This document shows positions 11,197 through 23,238 of a stretch of 60,000 nt of DNA, piece by piece; within the stretch, counting starts at the first letter, position 1; the number at the start of each line of letters is the position of its first letter. The notes under the pieces are model-generated. The model did no database searches. It worked only from the letters and a program-made list of their open reading frames with translations, and was not told the origin of the DNA. The translations under genes and the position numbers were made by a program. The stretch is from Owenia fusiformis (taxonomy: Eukaryota; Annelida; Polychaeta; Sabellida; Oweniidae). The stretch is taken from the NCBI GenBank assembly GCA_903813345.2, contig CAIIXF020000011.1, positions 21,065,754 to 21,125,753 on the forward strand, given 5' to 3'.

Positions 11197-11400
11197 CTAA
11201 CATTCTAGATTAGCTAGGGGTGCAAATCGATTTTGCTGTGGGGTCCCTGCATTCACATTAGGGCACCTGGTCCTTTTGTGGCTCAGCTCCTTGCAAATAT
11301 GGCACATTACTGTTGAAGTGTTCCAACAGCTATTGGCATGATGTGAGTGCTCGCCACATTTCTTACAAGGGTTATTGTTGTTTGGAATATTCACATTCAT
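11197..11400 (-). pseudogene. Retroelement ORF1/gag zinc-knuckle remnant
   Basis: The 67-codon minus-strand frame carries two CCHC-type knuckles in tandem: CKKCGEHSHHANSC and CHICKELSHKRTRC. Paired knuckles of this kind are typical of the nucleic-acid-binding ORF1 or gag protein of LINEs and some LTR elements. The frame is a fragment; upstream minus-strand sequence to about 11560 may be more of it but is not readable as one frame. Which element type it came from cannot be decided here. Confidence 0.6.
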
Positions 11401-12053
11401 GAGCAGGGATGGATCGTTGAGATTTCATTGATTGAGGTATGATGTTGCGGATATTGTCAATTGGGGGTGGGGCTGCGGATGTCTTTTGTAGTTAGAGTTG
11501 TCTGAATATATGGTTGCTGACTTTGTCTGGCTTGTATTGTTCCTCGTGTCATCTGCTGTATATTGGGATTGAAATCTGAAATCGATAGGCCTCAGATCAT
11601 TTGTCAGAATCGTCGATTGACAATCAATTTGTCACTTCGACATCAACAATTAGCATCCAAGGTTGACATAAATTGACATAGAAATAATACAGTGATAAAT
11701 AAAAACATCACTCTTGTTGAGCTAATTTCTGCATTATTTAGCAGAAATCACCTGCGAATTAAAACATTTCCCTTATTTTATATTCTCATTTCAAGTCTTG
11801 AGCATTGAGAGGTAGTCTGCAGCCACTATGATGGAAATGGCGAGTTATTTCACTCATGTTTATCAATTTTCTTGCACAGTTCTGACTAGAATTACGATCC
11901 GTGTTAAAGATTATTTCCCAGAGTTATCTCATTTTGAAACTACAAATAAAAATAAGGCCTAAAATACTGCCAAACACTTAATTTTAGGGCTGCAAATGAG
12001 ATGAACTGGACCACTGGATCTACCAGAAGTGCAAGTAGAAGAACAATAACAAC
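11401..12053. other. No gene seen; left part of a dispersed repeat
   Basis: No gene recognised. The last ~60 bases (AGAAGTGCAAGTAGAAGAAC and neighbours) match 13385-13435, which sits upstream of the second copy of the dispersed repeat described at 12931. This gives an empty-site comparison for the Helentron-like insertion between them. Confidence 0.45.
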
Positions 12054-12930
12054 TAGAAAAACAGCAACTCCACGGAGTAGCAAATCCCACGGAACAAAAC
12101 ATATTATGCTTATTATAGCTAGTGTAAATGTTGAAATGTTTGTGCACTTTGTGATAGAAGCATGAAATTTGGCACAAAGTTAGTTTATACCATTGTGAAC
12201 TAGGCATCATCATATAAAATTTGAACCAAATCCGTTCACTGGTATATGAGTTATCAAAGATTACGTTTTTTACGAATATGGGCCGCCATCTTGAAATTCA
12301 GCCGCCATCTTGAAAATTATTTCTTGAACAGAGCTACTGTGTCCCTAGGCATAATCATATAAAATTTCAACCAAATCTGTTCACTGGTATTTGAGTTATC
12401 AAAGATTACGTTTTTTACGAAAAATTGTCGCCATTTTGAAATTAAGCGGCCATCTTGAAAATGTTTTGTCGAACATAGCTACTGTGTCCCTAAGCATCAT
12501 CATATAAAATTTGAACCAAATCCGTTCACTGGTATTTGAGTTATCAAAGATTACATATTTTTACAAAAAATGGCCGCCATTTTGAAATTAAGCGGCCATC
12601 TTGAAAATCTCTTTTTGAGCGAAACTCCTTTGTCCCTAGGCATCAGCATATAAAATTTGAACCAAATCTGTCAACTTGTATTTGAGTTATCAATGATTAC
12701 ATTTTTTACGAAAAATGGCAGCCATTTTGAATTGAGCGGCCATATTGAAAATTCCTTCTCGAGCAGAGGTCCTACACTCATAAGGCATAAGCCTATAAAA
12801 TTTGAATCAAATTCGTGAAACGGTATTTGAGTTATCACCCGGACAAACAGACGGACGGACGGACGGACGAACGGACGGACGGACGGACGGCTTTCCTATA
12901 TCCCTCACGAACTTCGTTCGGTGGGATAAT
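12054..12930 (+). mobile_element. Helentron-like 'pearl' repeat, complete copy
   Basis: The full architecture is visible. First comes the 5' signature TAGAAAAACAGCAACTCC, then GTAGCAAATCCCACGGAAC. About five core repeats of ~145 bp follow (TCCCTAGGCATCATCATATA, then CCGTTCACTGGTATTTGAG, GGCCGCCATTTTGAAAT). Next is a GGAC tetranucleotide run at ~12838-12892, and finally the 3' hairpin end CGAACTTCGTTCGGTGGGAT. The near-inverted CCCA(T)CGGAAC and GTTCGGTGGG at the two ends resemble the subterminal inverted repeats of Helentron/DINE-1-type elements. It interrupts a dispersed repeat whose uninterrupted copy lies at 13385-13830. Confidence 0.8.
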
Positions 12931-13424
12931 GATGTTTGTATTCACAGTTTGTTTGTTAACTTCTCAATCTCTTATAAACCACATATATAGTCTATCATAC
13001 ATATATACATATATTCTCCAATATAACATCAAAATACTTGTGATGGATAGAGTTCAAATTTTTTCTTTGACAATTTTTTGTGGGGATTTCATTCTGACAG
13101 TTGGTACTGTTCTCAACCTTGGGGTTTGACATGTCAATACTTTCATTGACCTTGAGCTTCGATTTGTCGACATCAGATTCCATTTCGGTCAGAGCTCTAG
13201 AAATCGATGACCGTATTAACCTCACCCAATCTTGACACATCCCCATGTGTATTTAAATGAGATTAATTATTCCATGAATAAAGAAAGAATAACCCTTATT
13301 GTTCAATAATTTGAAAACAAACATATCTGATGTCAATATAGGCCAACATATTCGTTTCTATTGTTATTCAATATAATGCTTTGTGATATTTTACACAAGA
13401 AGTGTAAAAAGAAGAACAAAAACG
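12931..13424. repeat. Dispersed repeat, copy A, with a conserved minus-strand frame
   Basis: It shares TTTGTATTCACAG, CTTCTCAATCTCTTA, CACATATATAGTCTATCATA and the following 300 bp with 13436-13830. The 3' part (CCCCATGTGTATT, then ATTCCATGAATAAAGAAAG) recurs at 27228-27405. On the minus strand copy A encodes CQDWVRLIRSSISRALTEME, then SNPKVENSTNCQNEIPTKNC. The function is unknown; it is probably a transposon-derived frame. Confidence 0.6.
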
Positions 13425-13435
13425 TTGTGGTAGTT

Positions 13436-13830
13436 TGTATTCACAGTTCGTTTATTTACTTCTCAATCTCTTACAAACCACATATATAGTCTATCATACA
13501 TATATTCTCCAATATAACATCAAAATCCCTGTGATGGATCGCTAGGGATGGATGATTTATGGTCTTTTTTTTACCGGAAGAAAAATCTGAGTTCAAATTT
13601 TGAAGTTTTTTCTTTGACAATTTTTTGTGGGGATTTCATTCTGACAGTCGATACTGTCCTCGACCTTGGGGTTTGACATGTCAATACTTTCATGGACCTT
13701 GGGCTTCGAGTTGTCGACATCAGATTCCATTTTGGTCAGAGCTCTAGAAATTGATAACTGGATTAATCTCACCCAATCTTGACACACCCCCATGGGTATT
13801 TATATGATCAATTATTTATCAGCAACTTCT
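13436..13830. repeat. Dispersed repeat, copy B
   Basis: Second copy of the repeat at 12931. Its minus-strand frame (13593-13793) reads CQDWVRLIQLSISRALTKME, then SNPKVEDSIDCQNEIPTKNC, close to copy A with conservative changes. The frame survives in both copies although flanking DNA has diverged. No Helentron-like element is inserted at its left boundary, unlike copy A. Confidence 0.6.
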
Positions 13831-14029
13831 CACATCTGGGGACCAAAACGCCGCTAAAACGAGGGACTTTGTAAACAAAAGCAATGTCTCGACTGAAAGG
13901 TATTTCTGTGAAGGTTTTATTGGAACAAGTTTGAAGAAAAACTCACAATCATTGATTTTCCAAAGACAGGGTAGATTTGAAATTCAAATTAACGGTTTTG
14001 CGGGGGGTTTTGGTTTCGATACGCCCCGG

Positions 14030-14250
14030 TGAGTTAGTACCGCATGAAATCCGCTGACTGGTATTTGAGTTATCAAAGATTACAGTTTTTACAAAAAATG
14101 GTGGCCATTTTGAAATTCAGCTGCCATCTTGAAAATTCTTACTCTTACAGAGCTAGTATGTTCCTAGGTATCAGCATATAAAATTTTAGCCAAATCCGTT
14201 CACCGGTATTTGAGTTACCAAATATTACATTTTTTACGAAAAATGAAATA
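14030..14250 (+). mobile_element. Helentron-like core-repeat fragment
   Basis: One and a half core units (GACTGGTATTTGAGTTATCA, AAAAATGGTGGCCATTTTGA, CATATAAAATTTTAGCC) with neither 5' signature nor microsatellite. A smaller fragment of the same kind lies at ~18570-18665. Confidence 0.65.
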
Positions 14251-14261
14251 TTTGATGGGTT

Positions 14262-14392
14262 GGGACCCCAAAACCATGGAATGCCTGAGCGGTACCCTTG
14301 GGCAACTATCTACAGACCATTTCTCATACCCCCCTAATAAAATCTACAGGGGGTACTATAAGACACCTTTACATCTCAGACACTGATATTGA
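14262..14392 (+). repeat. Left partner of a 130-bp inverted repeat (other copy 18119-18247)
   Basis: The segment begins GGGTTGGGACCCCAAAACCA, continues through CCATTTCTCATACCCCCC and TCTACAGGGGGTACTATAAG, and ends near TCTCAGACACTGA. The reverse complement of 18119-18247 follows it base for base with roughly 80 percent identity. The pair could be the ends of a decayed ~4 kb transposon or two independent short elements in opposite orientation; no transposase is readable between them. Confidence 0.6.
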
Positions 14393-14399
14393 CTTGAAA

Positions 14400-16228
14400 T
14401 TTTCAGGAAGTATTCTTAGTATGATGTTTGAAAAATTAGGAAAAAATATTTATCTGTTGCTATAGGAACAGTAATATAACATATTTGTTACCTTAGAAAT
14501 GCATTATTTTGTGTGTGATTTCATAATTGTCTTCATATTCTTGATTCTTAAAGTATCTGAAGCAAATAGCATGATTGGAAGTGAAGATAAAATAATTCAT
14601 CATATCGTTTATGTAACATGTATACCATTTCAGTTGCTATGGCAACATCAATTGATAATCAAGTTTTTACATTTCACATTCACATTTCACATTCAGAGCA
14701 TCAAAAGATATATAATATATATAAATAAATCATATGATATAATATATGATATACTGTAGAAGTGGAAACTTTAATGACGTGGAAACTTTGGCGAAATTTA
14801 GCGTTGATGGAGAGACGCCAAAATAAAAATTCGTAGAAAAATATGAAAAAAATATCGGTGGGCGATAATACCGTGAAGAAAACAGATCGACATCCAGATG
14901 CTGAATTTCGTTTCGAATACATAAATAATACATAACTCAGTGCTTCCTCATCGATTTACAATCATAATTAATACCTATTTTGTTTTGCAATCATGTTTTG
15001 TTGCCCTAAATGATGAAAACATTACAGAAATAATTTTTCGATCACAAAATCTGTTATTTGATTGGATATCTACTGTCACGTGACAACTTATCACTAACAT
15101 GAATGACACGATTATTTTATAAGAATATACTAGTATTTATTCCTAAACAAAGCATAAGATACTGAACAGAACATAAACACAAGTCAACATCCATCTACAA
15201 TAGTACAATGAATAGAATAAAGTTTGATAGTGAACTAGCCGAGTTTGTTACTTATTTGATTGTTTGTTGGGTATTAACACCTACTGTACGGTTTGAGCAC
15301 ATTGATTGGGGATTACACACAAACATAAACGACTTACCTTTGATGGTGACACGCCATTCCACGAAAGGCAAGTTTAATTATAGGGCTAATAACTGTGATA
15401 TAGAGCTAATAACTGTGATATACATGCTTACAACTCGGGGTTTACAAAAATGCAACCAATCGTATTGGTGAATAAATGCTTCATGATAACCTAATAATAA
15501 GCTTATAAGCTCGCCCAAGTAATTTTCCATTTTCTTGATTGCTGGTCCGGGAAAGTTAAATTCGGCAATAGGGTTTTAGGGGCATTCCGCTTAAGTTTTG
15601 TTTCCAGTTCTACAGTAATATATATATATATAAATCACTAAAGATGATGTCTTCAAACTTTCAAGAGCCAGTTACAGCCAGACTGTTCAGCAGGGTCAAG
15701 CAAATCAGGGCAAAATGTCCTTAAAAACTTACTTCTCATTATCTGACTGTACAGGGTGTTCCAAAAGTAACAGGACTCGTGCAGAATCCTTGTAAAACCA
15801 TGAAGTATCAGCGCCAAGTGTTGGAAAGTAGATAGTGTGAGTAAGTGTGCCCGTGAGGCGGGATCTTTGGTATTTTCTGTGTGGATTAAGTGGTTTCTGG
15901 AGTTAGTGGCAAGTTGACGATCTGACCATGAATGTTGAGAAGCAAATGTTGGCAGCAACTGTTCACACGTCACCCCTGTAGCTATGAACGATGGTAAACC
16001 TGGTCAGACTTAATGCATATTGCTGCTTGGTTGACCAATGGAAAGCCATCTTAAGTTTTTTTCAATAGTCAACATTTTAGTTACTTTTCAAACACCTGGC
16101 TGAGAATTATAAATGATTCTGCTGAATGGGTTGTAAAGGATTCCAAGGTCTTGATTGGATGCCAACCTTGCTAGTCTCTACTACATGACTGCATTGGATT
16201 TCATTCTGATACTAAATTAGCATATAAA
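14400..16228. other. No gene seen
   Basis: AT-rich DNA with several short frames and no recognisable domain. Bases 15749-15975 begin TACAGGGTGTTCCAAAAGTA, which looks like one end of a TA-inserting mariner-type element; its partner end is not visible. Confidence 0.4.
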
Positions 16229-16960
16229 AGGAGTGGTATCGATATGGTGAACTTTTTGAATACACGTTTCTCTTAAACCAGTTATAAAAAAATCTAAAAA
16301 TTTAACACATCGCCAATTTAATGGTCATCTTTTGAATGGTAACAATATAATTTGAAAAATATATATATACTTTCATCTATATTGTTTTAGAAAACACATC
16401 AAACACTTGTTTTGTTCTTGGTATCATGTTTCCAGAGTGAAATGAAACATCTTTCCGAACCTCATTGGAACTAAACGACATAAACACAACATGTTTAGGT
16501 CTCTCAATATTGTAATTGTACAAAGGAAATTTTGGTTGATTTTAAAAGAGTATCTTGTTAAAGAAATAAAAGGTTTATCTTGATTTTTATCTACTTTGGG
16601 GGGATTTTGTTTTAATTTTTTGAATACTTTTTTAAAATCAACCAAAAATTCCTTTGTATAACTATAATATTGAGAGGTCTAAAAACATTTTGTGTATGCT
16701 ATTTTGTTCCAACAAGGTTCAGAAAGACATTTTACTTCATTCTCAAGAATTGGTAGAAAGGAGCAAAAACAATTGCACTAAAAAACAAAAAATGTTAACA
16801 AAAACAGTTATATAAAATATTTTTTAAATAATTTTTGCATTAAATTGTTGTCAATCAGTCAACATTCAATAAAATACCGTGTTTTTTACAGAATGTTTTC
16901 AATAATTGGTTTAGAGAAAGACATTGTTGAATTCAGTTCACCATATCGATACCTATCCTT
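16229..16960. mobile_element. Fold-back element, degenerate
   Basis: The outer ends match in inverted orientation: GGTATCGATATGGTGAAC on the left and GTTCACCATATCGATACC on the right. Closer to the centre GGTCTCTCAATATTGTAATT (about 16498) pairs with its inverted copy near 16675, and TTTTGGTTGATTTTAAAA with its copy near 16640. The centre is near 16595. The arms are perhaps 350 bp but broken by indels. The frame at 16424-16645 runs across the centre and is not a gene. Confidence 0.6.
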
Positions 16961-18118
16961 TAGTGTCCTTTATACTAGTAATACATGAATCAATGTCAAG
17001 TAACATTTGAAGATGTTTTAATGCCTTGGTTTATATATATTTCTAACTTAATGCTGCAAAATGGTTAAATTGACACCCTCTTTTGAACATTTTATGGGAT
17101 AGAATTCTAAAATGTTTCTAATAAAATACTTCCGACAGTGTGGGTCGTATCCACTCGACAATCGCCCCAGGCGGACATATTTTCTTAGAGTCAAAAGTAA
17201 AATTGAAGTACCTGACCAGATTGTTGAATGAAAAAAGAGAAAAAATATTATTTTAGGTCAAACGGAATTTTCTCCAAGTTTCACCTAATAAATCAAGCTT
17301 ATACAACTTAAACTTAAAAAAGATTGTGCAACTTACCTTAATAATACTTATTTTGGTGAAACAATATGATAAAACTGGTACATTTGGGTTAAAATGTGGC
17401 CTGTGTAAAAGGGTAGGTGGTCCTATCAAATTTTGGTCCTACTCTCTAAGGCTATTGATTTATATGGTGACCTAATTACAATTATTTTCCTTATTATTTA
17501 TACACAGTCAGGGCCAGTAAGGGGCGTAAGGAAAGGGGACCATAATCCCCAGGGGACCATAATTTCTTTTACACCGGCTTTGCAAAACAATTTCAATGTG
17601 AGAACTTTTGGACTTTATAGTTAGTTTTTGCTTATCAGTCTACAGTCTACCCACGTGCCATCTATATTCAGATATACAGCTGTGATTACATTTCATTGCA
17701 TTGACTGGGATTTATAATTTGACATGGGATAAAATATGATGATTAGGATATACAAAATGTGAAAATATCAAAATTGAAATTTAAAAAATGCATCAAGGTA
17801 AGCTGTTGGAAGACTTCCTGGAAATGCTTAGATTGCACAATTTTGAAGGTATAAATATAGAAATTTTCTTGGGGGAGACTCAGGCCCCTCTTGAGAACTC
17901 GCTTCACTCGCATGAATCAGGTAAAGTGGCTAATAAATTGATATTTTTGCAAATAATTTTTTTATTTTATTAGCCATTTTGGTTAATTTTTTTTTCTTAG
18001 TCTGGACCTCCGACATGTAGTCAATTAAATTAGCTTCCACCACTTGATTGAATGATAGCTTTGACCAAAGGGAACAATGGGCAACATTTCGAAAACAAAG
18101 ATATATACTCTCGATTAG
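16961..18118. other. No gene seen
   Basis: No recognisable exon on either strand. A few short frames carry low-complexity or repeat-like sequence. Confidence 0.4.
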
Positions 18119-18247
18119 TGTCTGAGATATAAACACATCTTATAGTACCCCCTGTAGATTTTATTTGGGGGGTATGAGAAATGGTCTATAGAGAGGTGCC
18201 CAAGGGTGCCGCTCCAGAATTCCGTGGTTTTGAGGTCCCAACCCTAT
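18119..18247 (-). repeat. Right partner of the 130-bp inverted repeat
   Basis: Inverted copy of 14262-14392; see that entry. It ends GAGGTCCCAACCCTA, the reverse complement of the left copy's beginning. Confidence 0.6.
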
Positions 18248-18894
18248 ATTCATGCTGAAAAGTTAAAAAATATTGTAATCCGAAGAATACAATTAGCTTT
18301 CAACTTTCTTCCAGAATAATATATGTATGGCATTTATAAGTATGAGATAATATATTTTACAATCCTTATATAAAATAGATGTCACTGTCAGCATGTTATT
18401 TACCTGGAATAGTACATCTTATTTGTACTATGTATAGATTGGGACTAGAAATTGCTGTACAACATATTACAAAGGAAAGTTGCACAAAAAGCACTTTATG
18501 CATCTAAAGCTACTAATGATATCAACCTGGAATGAACTACTGCAGTTATAAACTCTAGGTAATAGAGATATTTTTGAATTGAGCAGCCATATTTCAAATT
18601 CCTTCTTAAGCACAACTCCTTTGTCCCTGAGGCATCCGCCTAAAAGATTTGAACCAAATCCATGTTATAGTGTAAGGGATTTACCCCCCCCCCCTTTTTT
18701 TCTTTAATGGCTGTAACTTATTGGGACTAGATTGCGTAACTTGACCCAGTACAGGGTTCGTACACCTTTTTCAAAATGAATTTCCCTGACATTTCCAGGC
18801 AAAAAAGGAAATTTCCAGATCTAGTTTTCCTTGCACGGCCTCTAAAAAGTCTCTGTCTCTGTACTGTTACGCAGTAAACACAATACAAATATAT

Positions 18895-19765
18895 GTCACA
18901 TTCCGCAACGAATATGGCATATTCACTTGCAGTGTATGCCAGAATCACCTGCGGAATATGGCACACACACTAACCAGTGAGAAGGCAATACGGAAATAGG
19001 CAATTGTCAATTACATCGATTCAACGAATGTGCTAAAGTCTTTAAGTTATTATTATGATTATTGAATCAACATCTTACATGTAGTGCATTAAATATAAGC
19101 GATAACAATTGAATAACATACACCAGTACGGTACCTGTATTGTCTGATGTTGTTTTGCGTATGTGTTACAGGCAAAACACACACTTCAAGGGAAACATCA
19201 TGACGCATAAATAAACGAACCTACGTTCGTAAAGCTTATGAGTGACTTTTATAACCAAATCAACATTCTACAAAAGCCAGATAATAACTATAAATAATAA
19301 CTTTAAAAAATCAAGAGTATTTATACTGTATATTGTTATATTGGCAATCATGATTTACCCATTTCTGATACTTTCAGGAGTATCATTCAGCAATTACACG
19401 TAATAAACATACTAAATCAATCCAGGATTCATTCATATTAGCACTCGAAGCGCTATCTATGTTGGTAATCTAGCGTAGTTTTACATTTAGAATCGATTCT
19501 TTCGACCAATCAAATTGAGGCTTTCTGTATCACGTTTTCATCTGCGGTATTTGGCATATTCCACAGTTGAGTATGCCATATTCCGCAGAAGAGTATGACA
19601 TATTCCGCAGTGAGTATGTTGTATTCACTGAAATCAATGTAGCATACTCACCTGCGGAATATGCCATATACCGCAGGTGATCGAGTATGCCATATTCACC
19701 AGTATCACAAATACCGCATAACCATGAATATATGCCATATTCCGCGTTACACTAACAACTGTATT
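18895..19765. repeat. Two clusters of a ~25-bp self-complementary repeat
   Basis: Units of the form GAGTATGCCATATTCCGCAG, and its inverse CTGCGGAATATGGCATACTC, recur at 18895-18965 and at 19540-19760, about ten times with variation. Adjacent units lie in both orientations, so the clusters can form many alternative hairpins. About 575 bp of unrelated DNA separates them. Confidence 0.6.
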
Positions 19766-20154
19766 ACTTAAAAGACAAGATTTATTATCAAACATTTTGG
19801 GTTTGTCCTTTGGTACCATTTCTCATGACCTAACTTTACTTCTACAGGCCGTCTTATTCACCAATTAATTCTCTCAATTTTACATATTTACATTGCATAA
19901 GGCTAAAGGTAAACATACATGTACTGTACAGGGGCATAGCCAACAAGTGTCAAGCAGGGGGTGCATCTTTTGGAGTTTGCATCACTGCGAGCGAAGGAAA
20001 ATCAAAAGGGGGGTACGGGGGTTCACCCCATGGAAATTTTTCCAAATTGACAATTGTATATGGTGCATTCTAAGCATTTCAAACTATAATTTGTTAATGT
20101 TTTGTAATTAATCCAAATAAAAACTGAAACTTCAAAATGTTGATCTAAAGAAAA

Positions 20155-20385
20155 ATAGCAACTCCCTTGAGAGGCAATTCCCACCTCATGAAACATATTT
20201 TATAGAATACTATCATTATGAACATTATATGAAAAATGGCAAGTGGCTTCTAGGGCAGAGGCTCTATGTACAGTAACAAAAGCATTGGTATATACAATTT
20301 TAACCAAATCTGTCAACTGATATTTGAGTTATCACCCTGATAGATAAATAGACTGAATACGACCGGACTGTCGAACAGACAGACT
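20155..20385 (+). mobile_element. Degenerate Helentron-like copy
   Basis: It opens with a decayed 5' signature (AAAAATAGCAACTCCCTTGA) and carries one core unit (CCAAATCTGTCAACTGATAT, TTGAGTTATCACCCTGATAG). It fades into a GACTG/GACAG tract with no hairpin end. Confidence 0.6.
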
Positions 20386-20917
20386 TAATATAAATACAAT
20401 TTTAAACTGTAAAGAGTTCCCGGATTTTTTTGTTTTTCACCTCCTGCCCTCCTCAGATTATAACCCCTCAACAAACCATGAAATATATACCAGTAATTAA
20501 CTTTGAATGGCCTAAGACTAACTTACTACATGGAAAGCATAAATTGTATTGAACCATCTATACATATTATTTATTCGGATACAGTATAATGTTCACACTG
20601 TTCTTACAAATAGACAAAACCAGATTTATTGTCATTCAATCAAACCTAATGAAAAGATAAACAATTAGTGGAAACAACTTAACATTTGATTTTGAATTTC
20701 ATTGATATCCTGTCAGAGCCTTCAAATGTATTTTGCTGGAACTTTATTTTTTCAACAATCATACAAAATTCCCTGACATTTCCCTGACACTTCTACTGTT
20801 TCAAAATTCCCTGACATTTTTGGCCCTTTTTGACCCAATTTTAAAATTCCCTGACATTTCCAGCACCTGAAAAAATAAATCAATTTCCCTGACATTTCAA
20901 GGTGTGTACGAACCCTG

Positions 20918-21690
20918 CAGTAACCTGCTGTAACTTGATCAAGTGACTTGCTGTAACTTGACCCAGTAACCTGCTGTAACTTGATCAAGTGACTTGCTGT
21001 AACTTGTGATTGTGTAACTTGACTGTAACTTGTGATTGTGTAACTTGACTGTAACTTGTGATTGTGTAACTTGACTGTAACTTGTAATTGTGTAACTTGA
21101 CTGTAACTTGATTGTGTAACTTGACTGTAACTTGTGATTGTGTAACTTGACTTTAACTTGTGATTGTGTAACTTGACTGTAACTTGATTGTATAACTTGA
21201 CTGTAACTTGATTGTATAACTTGACTGTAACTTGTGATTGTGTAACTTGACTGTAACTTGATTGTATAACTTGACTGTAACTTGTGATTGTGTAACTTGA
21301 CTGTAACTTGTGATTGAGTAACTTAACTATAACTTGTGATTGTGTAACTTGATTGTGTAACTTGACTGTAACTTGTGATTGTGTAACTTGACTTTAACTT
21401 GTGATTGTGTAACTTGACTGTAACTTGTGATTGTGAAACTAGACTTTAACTTGTGATTGTGTAACTTGACTGTAACTTGATTGTATAACTTGACTGTAAC
21501 TTGTGATTGTGTAACTTGACTGTAACTTGATTGTATAACTTGACTGTAACTTGTGATTGTGTAACTTGACTGTAACTTGTGATTGTGTAACTTGACTGTA
21601 ACTTGATTGTATAACTTGACTGTAACTTGTGATTGTGTAACTTGACTGTAACTTGTGATTGTATAACTTGACTGTAACTTGTGATTGTGA
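20918..21690. repeat. TGTAACTTGACTG minisatellite, left block
   Basis: Units of about 26 bp (TGTAACTTGACTGTAACTTG followed by TGATTG) alternate with related units reading TTGATTGTATAACTTGACTG. About 30 units occur, with a less regular start near 20918. The array resumes at 23239 after the L1-like insertion. Frames through it are artefacts. Confidence 0.9.
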
Positions 21691-23238
21691 TACTACAATG
21701 TTTGTAAAAGACTCACAATCATTTTATAATACCATTGATGTCTTTAAAAGATTTTCCAATATATCTAGCTTAAATATGAATGTAAATAAAACTGAAGCCA
21801 TGTGGCTTGGTTCATGGAAAAATAGGAAAGATACTCTTGGTAAAGTCAAGTGGAAAATCAAACCTGAAAACTCTATTAAAGTATTAGGAATCACATTCAG
21901 TCCGGATGTAAAAGTGGTAAACAACAGTGTAAATATTGAATCTAAGTTTTTAAAATGTCAAAGTATTATGAAGTCTTGAGCAAACCGAATACTTACTATT
22001 TTTGGAAAAATTGTTCTTGCAAAGTCATTGATTATATCACAGTTTTCCTATATAATGCAAGGCTTTATTTTACCAGAGAATATTTTAAACAGAATAAATA
22101 CAATGGTTTTCAAATTTATTTGGGCCAAGGGAAAATTTAAGGAATGTGACTTAAAGAATGTGCCTGAGAAAGTTAAAAGAGATGTTATTGTACAAGACTA
22201 TTCTGAAGGTGGTCTACAAATGATCAATGTTAAAGACATGCAAATTGCATATGCATTACAGTGGGTCAAAAAACTTAAGGATAGCTCCAAAGGGCATTTC
22301 CTTTAGTATGTATGATAAGCTGGGAGTAAACCTCTCTGTTTTTAGAAGTAACACTTCAGCTGAAAAAATAAGTGGTCTAGAGAACTGCTCTGAATTTTAT
22401 GCTGATATATTAAAAATGTGGATAAAATATTGTAATTATAAAGATGAGTATATATTATGGAATAATGACAATATTGTAAGAGCTAATAAAACTCTGTATT
22501 TTTCTAATTGGATTGAGAAAAAACTGATATACATTAAGGATGTCATTAGAAACAAAGCATTGGTACCATATGATGATATTGCCAACATAGTAGGTAGAAA
22601 TGGCCAAGTATTTTTACAGTATCAGGCATTAAGAAATGCTTTAAAACCAGAACACATCTTTAGATGGTATAATTGTGAAGATGATCATGTAAATGACAAA
22701 CTTTACTTCAGAAATATTGAAGTTAATAAAATAACTGCTAAATTCATTAGGAAAAAATTGGTACAAGACAGAAAGGTTGAATTGTATTATGATGGTGAGC
22801 ATATCCTCAAAGATGTATGGGAAACACTTTATAAATGTACTAGAGAAACAGTTCTCTTAGAATTACAATGGAAGATACTCCATAAAATCTACCCTCATGG
22901 GGGCATACTTAAAAGATATAACATAATGGATAGTGACAAATGTAAATTCTGTGATGAAAATGACAATATGGCCCATTTTTTTGTAAGTTGTAAAAAAATT
23001 GAACCTATTTGGATTGGAAATGAATGTAACATTTAGGAACGTCTAGGTGTAAAACCAATGAAAAGAGATATATTATGAAAACCTAATTCTTAAGAGAGTG
23101 GTACATTTATTGAAAAATTTTAATTAAATGTAAATAGTTTTTAACTCTGTATTGTAACTGTAATTATGTAATATTATGCATACATGTTGTACATATGTTA
23201 AGAAATAAATAGATTTTACAAAAAAAAACAAAAAAAAA
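21691..23238 (+). pseudogene. 5'-truncated L1-superfamily-like LINE inserted in the minisatellite
   Basis: The sequence switches from satellite to coding exactly at DTTMFVKD, the codons just after the RT catalytic Asp pair, so palm motifs A and B are missing. The rest is the thumb and C-terminal region typical of L1/Tx1-type elements (NVNKTEAMWLGSW, LISQFSYIMQGFILPEN, FIWAKG, WKILHKIYP) and a CCHC-like end (CKFCDENDNMAHFFVSC). The frame shifts near 21975 and again near 22290; the last frame stops at 23036. A 3' UTR and an A-rich tail (23219-23238) precede the resumed satellite. Confidence 0.85.

Larger units (their letters stand above)
18752..20917. mobile_element. 2.2-kb DNA element with 5-bp target duplication
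   Basis: It starts CAGGGTTCGTACACC and ends GTGTACGAACCCTG. CAGTA is repeated exactly outside both ends (18747-18751 and 20918-20922). Next to each end lie several inverted AATTCCCTGACATTTC(C) units. The interior holds the palindromic GAGTATGCCATATTCCGCAG clusters (18895-18965 and 19540-19760) and a decayed pearl copy (20155-20385). No transposase frame is readable, so it is non-autonomous or badly decayed. The CAG...CTG ends and 5-bp duplication match the elements at 3670 and 38659. Confidence 0.7.
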
